A stretch of DNA of 51,994 bases from positions 1 to 51,994 of the forward strand of contig JAJZNX010000017.1 in NCBI GenBank assembly GCA_021852275.1, given 5' to 3'. Positions within the stretch are counted from its first letter, which is position 1. Each line of letters begins with the position of its first letter. Under the pieces are notes generated by a model. That model was not told the DNA's origin. It worked only from the letters and a program-made list of their open reading frames with translations, and did not search any database. This document shows, piece by piece, positions 8,137 through 16,741 of the stretch. Source of the stretch: Planctomycetota bacterium (lineage in GTDB: Bacteria; Planctomycetota; Phycisphaerae; WQYP01). The position numbers and the translations under genes are program-made.

Positions 8137-8493
8137 ATGAATCTCAGGAATATTCAAACTGTTCGCATGATTATGCTGGTGGGTCTGGCCGCAGCAAGCC
8201 TGACGTTGATGGCCGGTTGTTCCAATAACGGCACCGCCGGAAAACCTACCGCGAAAAAAGCGGCCAAACCGGCGGCGATCTGGCCTTTGGCGGTTCAAGA
8301 TCCAGCTAAAAATGAAACTGGTGCCCAGATCTGGTCGGAAAATTGCCTGCGGTGCCATCAGTTGCGTTCACCATCGCAATACACTCCAGCGCAATGGGGT
8401 GTGATTGTGCAATACATGAGGCTGAAGGCCGGTCTGACTGGTGAACAGGCTCGCAAGGTGCTGGCGTTTCTCAAGAGTGCCAGCGCTCATTGA
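8137..8493 (+). CDS. Small monoheme c-type cytochrome lipoprotein
   Basis: This is a 118-residue exported protein. The signal sequence ends in a lipobox (LMAGC, lipidated Cys about residue 28). A Lys/Ala-rich linker of about 20 residues follows, then a compact cytochrome domain with the heme motif CLRCH (about residues 70-74) and Met94 in IVQYMRLKAG as the likely distal ligand. The ending LTGEQARKVLAFLKSAS is typical of small class I cytochromes. It should be an electron carrier tethered to a membrane facing the periplasm. GAGGAG lies upstream of the ATG at 8137. Pairing with a porin suggests an envelope electron-transfer or transport function, but the partner is unknown. Confidence 0.82.
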   Translation: MNLRNIQTVRMIMLVGLAAASLTLMAGCSNNGTAGKPTAKKAAKPAAIWPLAVQDPAKNETGAQIWSENCLRCHQLRSPSQYTPAQWGVIVQYMRLKAGLTGEQARKVLAFLKSASAH

Positions 8494-8571
8494 GTCGGTA
8501 TAAACACCGATAGATTTGTCTGCGGCACACTGCGGTTTGTCCATTGCGGCCTGCTGCCGTTGGTCGATACT

Positions 8572-8608
8572 CTCCGGCCTCGCGAGTAATCGCGGGGCCG
8601 GAGTTTTT
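8572..8608 (+). terminator. Intrinsic terminator of the porin-cytochrome unit
   Basis: CTCCGGCC (8572-8579) pairs with GGCCGGAG (8596-8603). The stem continues through a T-G pair and CGCG/CGCG (8581-8584 with 8591-8594) to a 6-nt loop, 13 pairs in all, followed by five T's. It sits between the cytochrome gene and the convergent HAD gene, whose stop codon begins at 8612. Confidence 0.9.
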
Positions 8609-8609
8609 A

Positions 8610-9272
8610 TTAACGTGGTACGTACCATGGGCGCACGTCGACGGCATACATGCCAGCGGCTTTCGCTGCTTGAAAGCCCAACTCGGCATCTTCATAGACG
8701 GCGCAGTGTTGCGGTGCCACGCCCATGCGTCGGGCCGCTGCCAGAAATGTATCCGGGGCTGGTTTTCCATGACGAACATCATCGGCGCAAACCACGACTG
8801 GAAAAAAATCCTCCATGCCGATCAAGGCCAACTCTTGTGTTACAACGGCTCGCGTTCCACCGCTGGCGACGGCTAATTTGCGGTGGCCCAGTTCCCGACG
8901 GGCGAGAGCCACCACCGGCAGCACGGGTTTTGTTTCCGGCAGGCGAGTAAGAAAATTCTGTTCTTTGGCGTGGGCGAGCGTGGCGGCGTCTGACCGCCCA
9001 TGTTCCGCACAGAGTATCGAGGCTATTTTTTGTGTAGGTGTGCCTGCCAACGCGTAAAAGCGTGATTCCGGAAAGACAATATTGGTATCCGTCAGGGCCA
9101 TCAGCCATGCCTGGTAATGTAAGGTCATGGTGTCGAGCAGGGTTCCGTCCAGGTCAAAAATCAGCCCTTTGATAACCTCCGGAATTTTAGCGTCCGGCTG
9201 TCTGATCCAGCGGGTGTCGGTCATCGATACTGGTGTTTTTGTCGGATTATTCATCGTCATAGAAGCTTTCAT
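8610..9272 (-). CDS. HAD-superfamily sugar-phosphate phosphatase / phosphoglucomutase-like
   Basis: This is a 220-residue HAD subfamily IA hydrolase. Motif I is FDLDGTLLDT (nucleophile Asp40, Asp42), motif II is VASGG, motif III is GKPAPDTFL with its Lys, and motif IV is VYEDAELGFQAA. The helical cap lies between motifs I and II. The overall pattern is that of beta-phosphoglucomutase and YqaB-type sugar phosphatases, which act on hexose phosphates; which one is unclear. The first 30 residues precede the fold. There are ATGs at 9272, 9260 and 9254 and none has a strong ribosome binding site, so the start is uncertain. It lies 47 bp downstream of the permease gene on the same strand. Confidence 0.8.
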   Translation of the reverse strand: MKASMTMNNPTKTPVSMTDTRWIRQPDAKIPEVIKGLIFDLDGTLLDTMTLHYQAWLMALTDTNIVFPESRFYALAGTPTQKIASILCAEHGRSDAATLAHAKEQNFLTRLPETKPVLPVVALARRELGHRKLAVASGGTRAVVTQELALIGMEDFFPVVVCADDVRHGKPAPDTFLAAARRMGVAPQHCAVYEDAELGFQAAKAAGMYAVDVRPWYVPR

Positions 9273-9319
9273 GTCAGGTTTGATTCATTATTTTTTTATA
9301 AGGTTGGCCCAGAGGCAAC

Positions 9320-11428
9320 TTACGCATGCACTAATAAGGTTATATCTTGCGGCAACTGATTGGCCACCGCGGTGAGGATATCTCCCTGCAAGCTGCGAGC
9401 CAGCAGGCTGCGTTTGGAAACGCCCATTAAAACGGCTTCCACGCCATAAGTAGCAGCAAAGTCGAGAATGGTATACGCCACATCCTGGGAGACGGCATAA
9501 ATGGCTTCCATGGGAATATTCTTTTGCAGACAAAATTTCTGTGCCAACTCAAAGGTATAACGGGCAGGCTCATCTTCCTCCAGCGTGGGGCCTTCTTGCT
9601 GGGCCACAAACGAAAGATTTAGATGGCGCACGTACAAGACAAATAAACAACCCTTGATCTGAGCCGCATATTTGGCCGCAAACTCCAGCAGTGCCGGTGC
9701 CCCGGTAGTGGCCACCAATACGCGCGGACGGTCCACGTCGGCGGCGGGTGGCAGGGAGACTGGTACCGGTACTGCCTCAGGAGGATTAACGACGATTTCG
9801 CGTTGGGCCCGCACCCGCCCCAGTTCCAACCCGCACTGGTACATCGCTACTGCGGCCAGCAGCCCAAGCATGATCGCCCACACCAGAAAATAAAGTGCGT
9901 CGTACGGTGTTTTGGAATGCCAGATCATCGCCCCTTTGATGAGCAGAAACAGGGCCAGCAGCCCGCACACTATTCCACCGATAAGGGCGCTTTGCGTTTG
10001 ATAGCGTTTGCGCAGATGCTGCGCATAAAACCGGGCCAGCAAGCCCACGCCCAGCACACAAAGCACAAAAATAAGGGCTTCGCGCTTGGTGGCAGCCAGC
10101 GTTAATTCCACGCACATCATCACCGCACCGGTGAGTAAAAGGCCGGCACGTTCCCATGGTTTTATCTTCAGGGTTTTGTTGGTCGCGGTGCTCCCGATAT
10201 TGATGGTGATGGCACCAACCACTCCGATGGCATATAAATCTGCCAGCGTGGCCAGATTATGAAAAAGAGACAAAATGATGGTGGGCACCAGAACTGCTGG
10301 AATCAGGGCAATGGCCGGTACTCCAAAGCGATTCAGTTGATGCAGAATTTCCGGTAATTCTTTCCCGCGTGCCATGGTGTACTGAATGCTCATCATTGCC
10401 CCGATGGCTGTGTTCACCGCCGAAAAAAGCAGCAGCCCGAACACAATGCCGCATATCCAGCCGAACCATTTACCCACAAAATCCGTGGCCATCACGCGCA
10501 GGGCGGCATTTTGAATATCGTTTTCTCTTTGATAATTCGGATTCAAATTTGACACGTACGCTTTTTCCGCAGGCTTCGATTGCCAATCCGGATGCTTATT
10601 AAGGAACGGTTGTAACGCCGCTTGCGAACGAACCTGGGGCTGCATGAATTTGCCCGCCGGATTTGCCGGATTCGGCGTTAATGCCGACATGCCGATCGCC
10701 AAAATAAGATTCAATATGACCACTTCCGCCATCACCGGAAAAATGGTTCGTTTGGCGGTTCTTTTTACCGGCGGTACCATCACGCCCGTCATGTTGGCCA
10801 CGGCTTCCACACCAGACAGCGCCAGCACTACATTTACAAATGTATACCACCGTACTGGCAGATGGTTGGTCAGATGACTAAACGGCGTAATGCGTTCCCA
10901 GCCGGTTGCCAGGTGTGGAATGCTGTAAATGGCGATGATGGCCGTCAACACCATCGTAACCATCGCAATAATCAAAGCCCCCCAGCCCACCTTCCGCAAA
11001 CCAAAATAATTGAAAATACCAATGGCTACGATACCGGCAATGGCCAGCGGTGGAATCAGATGGCCGGCATCCGGCACGCCCAGGTATGCCAATCCGTCGT
11101 ACGCAGACATGGCTGCGGTTACCACATAATCCGCGCACAGAAGCAATGCCCCTATGACCGCCAGATTGCTGCTGATCTGCCGCGCCGATGAATACACACC
11201 GCCGCCATCCGGAAAGCACCGGCAGATTACCGAATAAGACCAGCCCGCCATGATTACCAATATGCCTACGCCTAAGACATACCAGAAACTTGCATACAGG
11301 CTATAGTAAAACGCCAACCCCAGTACATAAAATCGGCTGGTTCCCCAATCCCCATATAGGATTGCTCCCGCATGGGGTGCGCTAAGCTCGCGCGGTCGCT
11401 CGGTTGGTTTTGCCGTTGTTTTGGCCAT
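9320..11428 (-). CDS. APC-superfamily permease with C-terminal universal-stress-protein-like domain
   Basis: This protein of about 702 residues starts with a 12-TM-type amino acid/polyamine/organocation permease domain (YGDWGTSRFYVLGLAFYYSLYASFWYV and FPDGGGVYSSARQIS, a family-typical substrate-site region). A hydrophilic loop of about 60 residues sits in the middle. Two further TM helices follow, and the C-terminal 140 residues form a cytoplasmic USP-like alpha/beta domain (PRVLVATTGAPALLEFAAKYAA, then AVLMGVSKRSLLARSLQGD). The USP domain may sense nucleotide or stress and gate transport; that is inference. The substrate is unknown. I favour the ATG at 11428, just before the recognisable domain; the frame is open to an ATG at 11578 and neither has a clear Shine-Dalgarno. 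Confidence 0.78.
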   Translation of the reverse strand: MAKTTAKPTERPRELSAPHAGAILYGDWGTSRFYVLGLAFYYSLYASFWYVLGVGILVIMAGWSYSVICRCFPDGGGVYSSARQISSNLAVIGALLLCADYVVTAAMSAYDGLAYLGVPDAGHLIPPLAIAGIVAIGIFNYFGLRKVGWGALIIAMVTMVLTAIIAIYSIPHLATGWERITPFSHLTNHLPVRWYTFVNVVLALSGVEAVANMTGVMVPPVKRTAKRTIFPVMAEVVILNLILAIGMSALTPNPANPAGKFMQPQVRSQAALQPFLNKHPDWQSKPAEKAYVSNLNPNYQRENDIQNAALRVMATDFVGKWFGWICGIVFGLLLFSAVNTAIGAMMSIQYTMARGKELPEILHQLNRFGVPAIALIPAVLVPTIILSLFHNLATLADLYAIGVVGAITINIGSTATNKTLKIKPWERAGLLLTGAVMMCVELTLAATKREALIFVLCVLGVGLLARFYAQHLRKRYQTQSALIGGIVCGLLALFLLIKGAMIWHSKTPYDALYFLVWAIMLGLLAAVAMYQCGLELGRVRAQREIVVNPPEAVPVPVSLPPAADVDRPRVLVATTGAPALLEFAAKYAAQIKGCLFVLYVRHLNLSFVAQQEGPTLEEDEPARYTFELAQKFCLQKNIPMEAIYAVSQDVAYTILDFAATYGVEAVLMGVSKRSLLARSLQGDILTAVANQLPQDITLLVHA

Positions 11429-11816
11429 GAAGTTAACAGCATCCGGGCTGCTGTCTGCAACAAGGCTTTCACGCCTCGTGCCAATACCGCCCGGCCTCTG
11501 ATTCCCTAAGTTTGCCAACGTGCTGGTTGGCTCTTTCCCGTTGTATCCGTCAACATCCGCCCGGGCCGTTGGCCGCATCGGTATGAGCCGTGCAGCTTCA
11601 CTACATGCCGGCTTGTTGCATCCAGCTTCGAGTTACCGGGTGTTTCCGGACTGCTTTGCAACGGGTATTAAGCCGTCAGCGAGCGTAATCCTAGCGTCAT
11701 TAGGCGGAGAGTCAAGGATTTAATTCATTGCGGGAGCGGGTTGCGTAGCCGAGCGATAGAATTCACTTTTATAAATTCTATCCGTCCATCTTCAAGATTC
11801 CGAAGTGTACTTGGCT
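11429..11816. other. Intergenic stretch between sulfatase and permease genes (both leftward)
   Basis: If the permease begins at 11428, this is its leader. It contains one perfect 9-bp inverted repeat, GATAGAATT (11755-11763) with AATTCTATC (11774-11782), with a 10-nt loop, about 35 bp beyond the sulfatase stop. No T-run follows on the minus strand, so it is not a classical terminator; 3'-end protection or an operator are possible. No gene is apparent, although the permease frame stays open to 11578. Confidence 0.5.
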
Positions 11817-13115
11817 CTATAACGGCTCGATGACGGCGGGGGGCTCACCCGCCTCAAGCATCCGCTGCAGCAGTCGCCGGCGTAAATTGTCGGCAATGTG
11901 ACGATGTGTCTGTCGGCCCACCAGGTTATCCAATTCATAAGGATCTGCAGCCAGGTCATAAAGGTACTGTTCCACGTATCGCCGGGCGGATGAATCCTTC
12001 CATCCATGTTGATCCGGTGCGGTGACGCCGTATTTCCATTGGCTGGTGCGAATCGCCCGGCCCACCTGCGATTCGCTGATCTGAATGAAAACCTCTTTGG
12101 GCCAGTTAGAACGTTGGCCACCGAGCAACGGCAAAATTGATCGCCCCTGCATGGATTTTGGAATGGGAATCCCGGCTGCATCCAGCAAGGTTGGCGGCAG
12201 ATCAATCAGGCTGATGAGTTCTCTCAGCCGGCCGCCACCACTAAACGGCCCTCCGTACAAGGCGGTGGGTACTCGGATAGAGCTTTCATGGCAGCTTCGC
12301 TTATATTCATCATTTCGCGTTTTGAAATGACATCCGTGGTCGGCCGTAAACAATATCACGGTATTATCAGCAATCTGAAGGCTCTTGAGGGCATCGAGGA
12401 TTCGCCCCAATGCTTCGTCAAGCCGTTTGATCATTCCCCAGTATCCACCTAAATGCCGGGCTGCGGATCCGCCCAATGCGGCCAGATCCGGAGGAGTCCA
12501 GCGTCCCTGATACTGCTGGCTATAACCATCCGGTGCGGGGTAACTGTCGAACTGATTCTGATGGTGCGGTTCCAAAAATGAAAGGAAAAGGAAAAAGGGG
12601 TGATTTTGATTAGAATTGATGTAGCGAATGGCCGCATCGGTTAGTGCGTCAACGCGATATCCGGGCAAACGGACTGGACGGTTCTTTTCATCAAAGAGGT
12701 CACATCGATAAGAATCGGAGGTGCTTTCCAGGGCATTGGCGGCAAGCCAATACTGGTATCCCCCTCGCTGCCGTTCCGGGACCGGGTCTCCATCGGCCAG
12801 ATGCCATTTGCCTATATAACCGGTTTGATACCCGGCCTTTCGGAAATAATGCGCGAGCATTTTTTGGCCGGGCTTAGGTACCGCTCCATTCCGGTAACAA
12901 CCGCTGGTGGTTGCATATAGTCCAGTCTGCAGACAGCTCCGTGCCGGCCCACACACCGGCTGGCACGTAAAGGAGTTGAAAACATCGGTTCCCGCCACGG
13001 CCATCCGGTCGAAATTGGGTGTTAAGTCCAACGGGTTGCCATGTATACCGGTGCTATCCCATCGTTGTTGATCAGTGAAAAATACCAGGATGTTGGGACG
13101 ATTCTTTTTCTTCAT
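11817..13115 (-). CDS. Type I sulfatase (formylglycine-dependent)
   Basis: This is a protein of about 432 residues of the alkaline-phosphatase-fold sulfatase family, which hydrolyses sulfate esters, often on marine or plant polysaccharides. The metal-binding start is NILVFFTDQQRWD. The formylglycine motif CGPAR (Cys55, counted from MKKKNRPN) fits C-x-P-x-R. Further family segments are GKWHLADGDPVPERQRGG, DNTVILFTADHGCHF (metal Asp/His) and LYDLAADPYELDNLV near the C-terminus. There is no obvious signal peptide with this start, so export is unclear; the frame is open to 13154. No sulfatase-maturating enzyme is encoded in the window. It is divergent from the GH130 gene, which suggests the two act on the same glycan. 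Confidence 0.9.
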   Translation of the reverse strand: MKKKNRPNILVFFTDQQRWDSTGIHGNPLDLTPNFDRMAVAGTDVFNSFTCQPVCGPARSCLQTGLYATTSGCYRNGAVPKPGQKMLAHYFRKAGYQTGYIGKWHLADGDPVPERQRGGYQYWLAANALESTSDSYRCDLFDEKNRPVRLPGYRVDALTDAAIRYINSNQNHPFFLFLSFLEPHHQNQFDSYPAPDGYSQQYQGRWTPPDLAALGGSAARHLGGYWGMIKRLDEALGRILDALKSLQIADNTVILFTADHGCHFKTRNDEYKRSCHESSIRVPTALYGGPFSGGGRLRELISLIDLPPTLLDAAGIPIPKSMQGRSILPLLGGQRSNWPKEVFIQISESQVGRAIRTSQWKYGVTAPDQHGWKDSSARRYVEQYLYDLAADPYELDNLVGRQTHRHIADNLRRRLLQRMLEAGEPPAVIEPL

Positions 13116-13313
13116 GGTAAGCACAGAACTTTCACAGGGCCCTTCGCCAGGCAAATCCGTAAAGCCGATTTGTCAGCGAATATGGCGAAGATTATACTTC
13201 GGCCCTTGCGGTATGCCAATGTATGCAACGCATTCGGAGTGTTGATAGCAGCTTTAGATGTGGCAATACTGATCGAATTGCAACGCGTATGTTGACCTGG
13301 ACTGGAGAACCTT

Positions 13314-14387
13314 ATGGATAAAGAATATGGCCCTTCCCGGCCAACAGTCGGGGTGGAAAAAGCCCGCGAGTCATCCCCGACGAGCTGGCAACTCGGCCCC
13401 TTTGTGCGTGCCAACGGCAGTCAGCCACTGTTAACACCGAATCGGCAGGCAGTTTTCCTGGATCCCGTCACTGGTAAAGAAACACCTTGGGCATTTTCGC
13501 ACGTCTTTAATCCTGCTGCGATCGCCTGGAATGATAACCTATACGTATTATTTCGTGCCGAAGATGATACCGGTAATGGCATTGGGACTTATACATCCCG
13601 CATTGGCCTGGCGCAAAGCTCGGACGGCGTGAAGTTTACAGTTCTGCCGCAACCGGTATTTTATCCCCAACCCGGCTGCCATCATGAATTGGAGTGGCCC
13701 GGCGGTTGCGAAGATCCGCGGATTGTGCAGGCGGAGGATGGCACTTTTTACATGACCTATACCATGTGGAATCAAAAGCTGTGGCAGATGGGCATGGCCA
13801 GTTCTAAAGACCTGCGGCACTGGCAGCGTCATGGACCGGCTTTTTTGCCGACATTGCGCTCGAAATCCGGTTCCATCATTACCCGCAAGGTTGGAGATAA
13901 AATTACTGCCGCCAGGATCAACGGACTGTACTACATGTACTGGCACAATGGACGGGAACTGAGCCTTGCCACCTCTGTAGATCTTCTCCATTGGGTTCCA
14001 GCGCTCGATACTGACGGCCAGTTGCGTGTGGCACTGCCTCGGTTGAGCCGGAATCATTTTGTCGAGCCTGGTCCGCCTGCCCTGCTAACTAAACATGGGA
14101 TTGTGCTGCTGTATAACGGTTTTTGCGATGACCATCTCTTGCCTGGTGCCAATGTACCAGCTTTGCGGTATTCGGCCCGTCAAGCCTTATTTGCTGCTGA
14201 TGATCCGGGGCAACTGCTGGCACGCATGGAACAACCTTTTTTTGGTCCGCAGGAACCTTGGGAAGTAACAGGTCAATATGGTGCCGGCACTACGTTTGTT
14301 GAAGGTCTGGCCTGGTTTAGAAATCAATGGTATTTATTTTACGGTGCAGCCGACACGTGCGTAGGCATGGCCCTGGCCAACGGGTGA
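13314..14387 (+). CDS. GH130-family glycoside phosphorylase
   Basis: This is a 357-residue five-bladed beta-propeller enzyme. It has family hallmarks GGCEDPRI (catalytic Asp within the conserved EDPR), TFYMTYTMWN, and the C-terminal FVEGLAWFRNQWYLFYGAADTCVGMALA. GH130 enzymes phosphorolyse beta-mannosides (for example mannosyl-glucose or mannooligosaccharides) to mannose 1-phosphate; some members are hydrolases. No signal peptide is visible, so it probably acts on imported oligosaccharides in the cytoplasm. GGAG at 13304-13307 lies 6 nt before the ATG. The alpha-galactosidase follows 95 bp downstream, a pairing that would suit galactomannan-type substrates. Confidence 0.85.
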   Translation: MDKEYGPSRPTVGVEKARESSPTSWQLGPFVRANGSQPLLTPNRQAVFLDPVTGKETPWAFSHVFNPAAIAWNDNLYVLFRAEDDTGNGIGTYTSRIGLAQSSDGVKFTVLPQPVFYPQPGCHHELEWPGGCEDPRIVQAEDGTFYMTYTMWNQKLWQMGMASSKDLRHWQRHGPAFLPTLRSKSGSIITRKVGDKITAARINGLYYMYWHNGRELSLATSVDLLHWVPALDTDGQLRVALPRLSRNHFVEPGPPALLTKHGIVLLYNGFCDDHLLPGANVPALRYSARQALFAADDPGQLLARMEQPFFGPQEPWEVTGQYGAGTTFVEGLAWFRNQWYLFYGAADTCVGMALANG

Positions 14388-14482
14388 GAGCGTTGCGTCT
14401 TGGAATATCCGTGAAAGGGCCATGGTACACATGCGCGGCGAAGTTGACCTGTACGCACTGCTATTCAACAGGAGAAAAACAT

Positions 14483-16741
14483 ATGGAAGCGGCCCAGTCC
14501 GGTCCTCCAGAGAGTATCAGCTTTGATCCCGCGCGGCGGCTATTCGTGCTGCGTCTGCGGCATTCCGTTTACACCCTGCGACTGTTGGAGTCCGGCGAGG
14601 TGGTACAAGCAGGATTTAGTCCTCTGCCGGCGGCACTGGATTCTGAACAGACCTCCCTGGCACTCGTGGATGACTACAAAGAGGTTCGTGATTTACCGTT
14701 CGACCGCCAGAAACGCAGGTATGAATACCCTGCAGCGGGAGACGTTACATATCATGAAGCTGCGATACGTGTGCTGTTTTATGAACCACCGGCTCTCACC
14801 AAGCCGGGCGAGGTCTTTCACGATGCCGTGCGCGATCTGCGGCCGCGCTATGTTTCGCATGAGGTTCTGCTGGATGCAGAGCCGGCGTTGAGCAGCGGCC
14901 ATGGCGGCCGCTCCACCATAACTCAACCTCGCCAGACACTGGCCATTCATCTGCGGGATACATCCTATGATTTTGATCTGACCTTGTTCTATCGAATTAC
15001 CTCGGAACACGACATCATTGAACGGTGGGTGGAGGTTCGCAATGCCACGAAACAATCGGTCAAGGTGGAGCGGCTTGATTTTGGATGCCTCGCAGTGCCC
15101 GATGGCACCACGCGTCTGGTGCGTGTTGCCGGTTGCTGGGGGCGGGAGTTCACGCCGATACATCAGGAACTCGAGCCGGGAGTGCTGGTTTTGGAACAGT
15201 TGGGGCTGAATACGGGCCATACTTCCAATCCATTCTTTTTTCTTCACAGGCCGGGAGGAGCCATAGAGGAAGCGGGCAGTGTCTGGTTCGGAGCGTTGGC
15301 CTATAGCGGCAACTGGACGCTGCGTTTTGAGTGCCGTTCCGATAGTCAGGTGCGGGTCTTCGGGGGCTACGCAGGCACGGATTTTGAGATAGCGCTGGCT
15401 CCCGGTGAGACGCATCGGACGCCGGCGATGATTATTGGATGTTCTGCAGAGGGTTTCGGCGGTGCCAGTCGTCGACTTCATCGTTTCACAAGGGAAAGGG
15501 TTCTTCCCAGCCCATCCCGCGAGGCCTTTCGGCCCGTTCTCTATAATTCATGGAGTGCCACCCATTTCGATATATCCGAAGAAAATCAAATTCGTCTCGC
15601 GGATGCTGCCGCGGCTTTGGGCGTGGAGCTTTTCTGCGTGGACGACGGCTGGTTCGGCACGCGCTGCAACGATAAATCCGGCTTGGGGGATTGGTGGCCG
15701 CGCCGCGAAGTATTTCCTCGGGGAATCAAACCGCTGGCGGACCATGTTCACAATCTCGGGATGAAATTCGGCCTGTGGGTAGAGCCGGAAATGGTCAGTC
15801 CAGATTCTGATCTTTATCGCGCCCATCCGGATTGGGTGCTGCACTACCCGGGCCGTCCGCGCACCGAAGAACGCAGCGAACTGGTCCTGGATCTGGCCCG
15901 TCCTGAGGTCGTTGAGCATCTGTTTTCCGCGCTGGAACGCCTGGTGGTTGAAAATGGGATCGACTTTTTCAAGTGGGATATGAACCGCAGCGTTGCGGAG
16001 GCGGGATCCGTGGCCGGCCGCGGGATATGGCAGGCCCATGTTGCCGCAGTGTATGCTCTCATGGACAGGCTCCGCGCGGCGCATCGGTACCTGGAAATTC
16101 AGAGTTGTTCGGGGGGAGGCGGTCGCCTGGATCTGGGAATTTTGGCCCGTTGTGATCAGGCATGGGTCAGCGACAATACCGACGCAGGGGATCGTACTGT
16201 CATCCAGGATGGTGTAAGCCTGGCATATCCGTCGCGGGTGATGGAATGCTGGGTGACGCAGGCAAAAGACCATCTGACGGAGCGGATTCTCTCGACGGAT
16301 CTGCGTTTTGATGTGGCCATGCGCGGCGTCCTTGGCATCGGCATTGATTTAAACGCGTTGGCGGAGTCGGAATTAACAATCTACCGGCGAAAGATCGCTT
16401 TTTACAAACGCCTGCGTCCCGTCGTGCAGAATGGCGATCTGTACCGTCTGGAAAGTATCACACACGGCGATGTCTCGACCTGGCTTTTCGTTGCCCCGGA
16501 TCGGACTGCAGCAGTGTATTCCAACGTGATATTGCACCGCCGGCTGGGCATCTCGTATGCCGCTTCCATACTTTGTGGATTGGATCCGTCAATCCTGTAT
16601 CGGGTCGTGGACGAACATTTGCGGGAACTCGGTCGTTATCCTGGTTGGCAGTTGATGACCATGGGGCTTCCCGACGACAGCGGTGGCCGTGGGCCGCATG
16701 GGGGCATTCTTAGCCGCACGTTGCTGCTGGAGCGTATCTGA
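14483..16741 (+). CDS. GH36 alpha-galactosidase
   Basis: This 752-residue retaining glycosidase removes terminal alpha-galactose. It has the N-terminal beta-sandwich of GH36, then the TIM barrel with NSWSATHFDISEENQ, FCVDDGWFGTRCNDKSGLGDW and KFGLWVEPEMVSPDSDLY. The nucleophile lies in DFFKWDMNRS (Asp about 499), followed by SCSGGGGRLDLGIL and the acid/base in VSDNTDAGDR (Asp about 564). All key residues are present and the length is normal. I start at the ATG at 14483, which has AGGAG 8 nt upstream. No signal peptide is seen, so it is probably cytoplasmic. Its TGA ends exactly where the stop of the convergent regulator begins (16741/16742). galK at 47364 could phosphorylate the released galactose. 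Confidence 0.95.
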   Translation: MEAAQSGPPESISFDPARRLFVLRLRHSVYTLRLLESGEVVQAGFSPLPAALDSEQTSLALVDDYKEVRDLPFDRQKRRYEYPAAGDVTYHEAAIRVLFYEPPALTKPGEVFHDAVRDLRPRYVSHEVLLDAEPALSSGHGGRSTITQPRQTLAIHLRDTSYDFDLTLFYRITSEHDIIERWVEVRNATKQSVKVERLDFGCLAVPDGTTRLVRVAGCWGREFTPIHQELEPGVLVLEQLGLNTGHTSNPFFFLHRPGGAIEEAGSVWFGALAYSGNWTLRFECRSDSQVRVFGGYAGTDFEIALAPGETHRTPAMIIGCSAEGFGGASRRLHRFTRERVLPSPSREAFRPVLYNSWSATHFDISEENQIRLADAAAALGVELFCVDDGWFGTRCNDKSGLGDWWPRREVFPRGIKPLADHVHNLGMKFGLWVEPEMVSPDSDLYRAHPDWVLHYPGRPRTEERSELVLDLARPEVVEHLFSALERLVVENGIDFFKWDMNRSVAEAGSVAGRGIWQAHVAAVYALMDRLRAAHRYLEIQSCSGGGGRLDLGILARCDQAWVSDNTDAGDRTVIQDGVSLAYPSRVMECWVTQAKDHLTERILSTDLRFDVAMRGVLGIGIDLNALAESELTIYRRKIAFYKRLRPVVQNGDLYRLESITHGDVSTWLFVAPDRTAAVYSNVILHRRLGISYAASILCGLDPSILYRVVDEHLRELGRYPGWQLMTMGLPDDSGGRGPHGGILSRTLLLERI

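Noticed and set aside
15548-16273. Long minus-strand frame inside the GH36 gene
   Set aside because: It is opposite the catalytic barrel, including both active-site motifs, with no gene-like features of its own.
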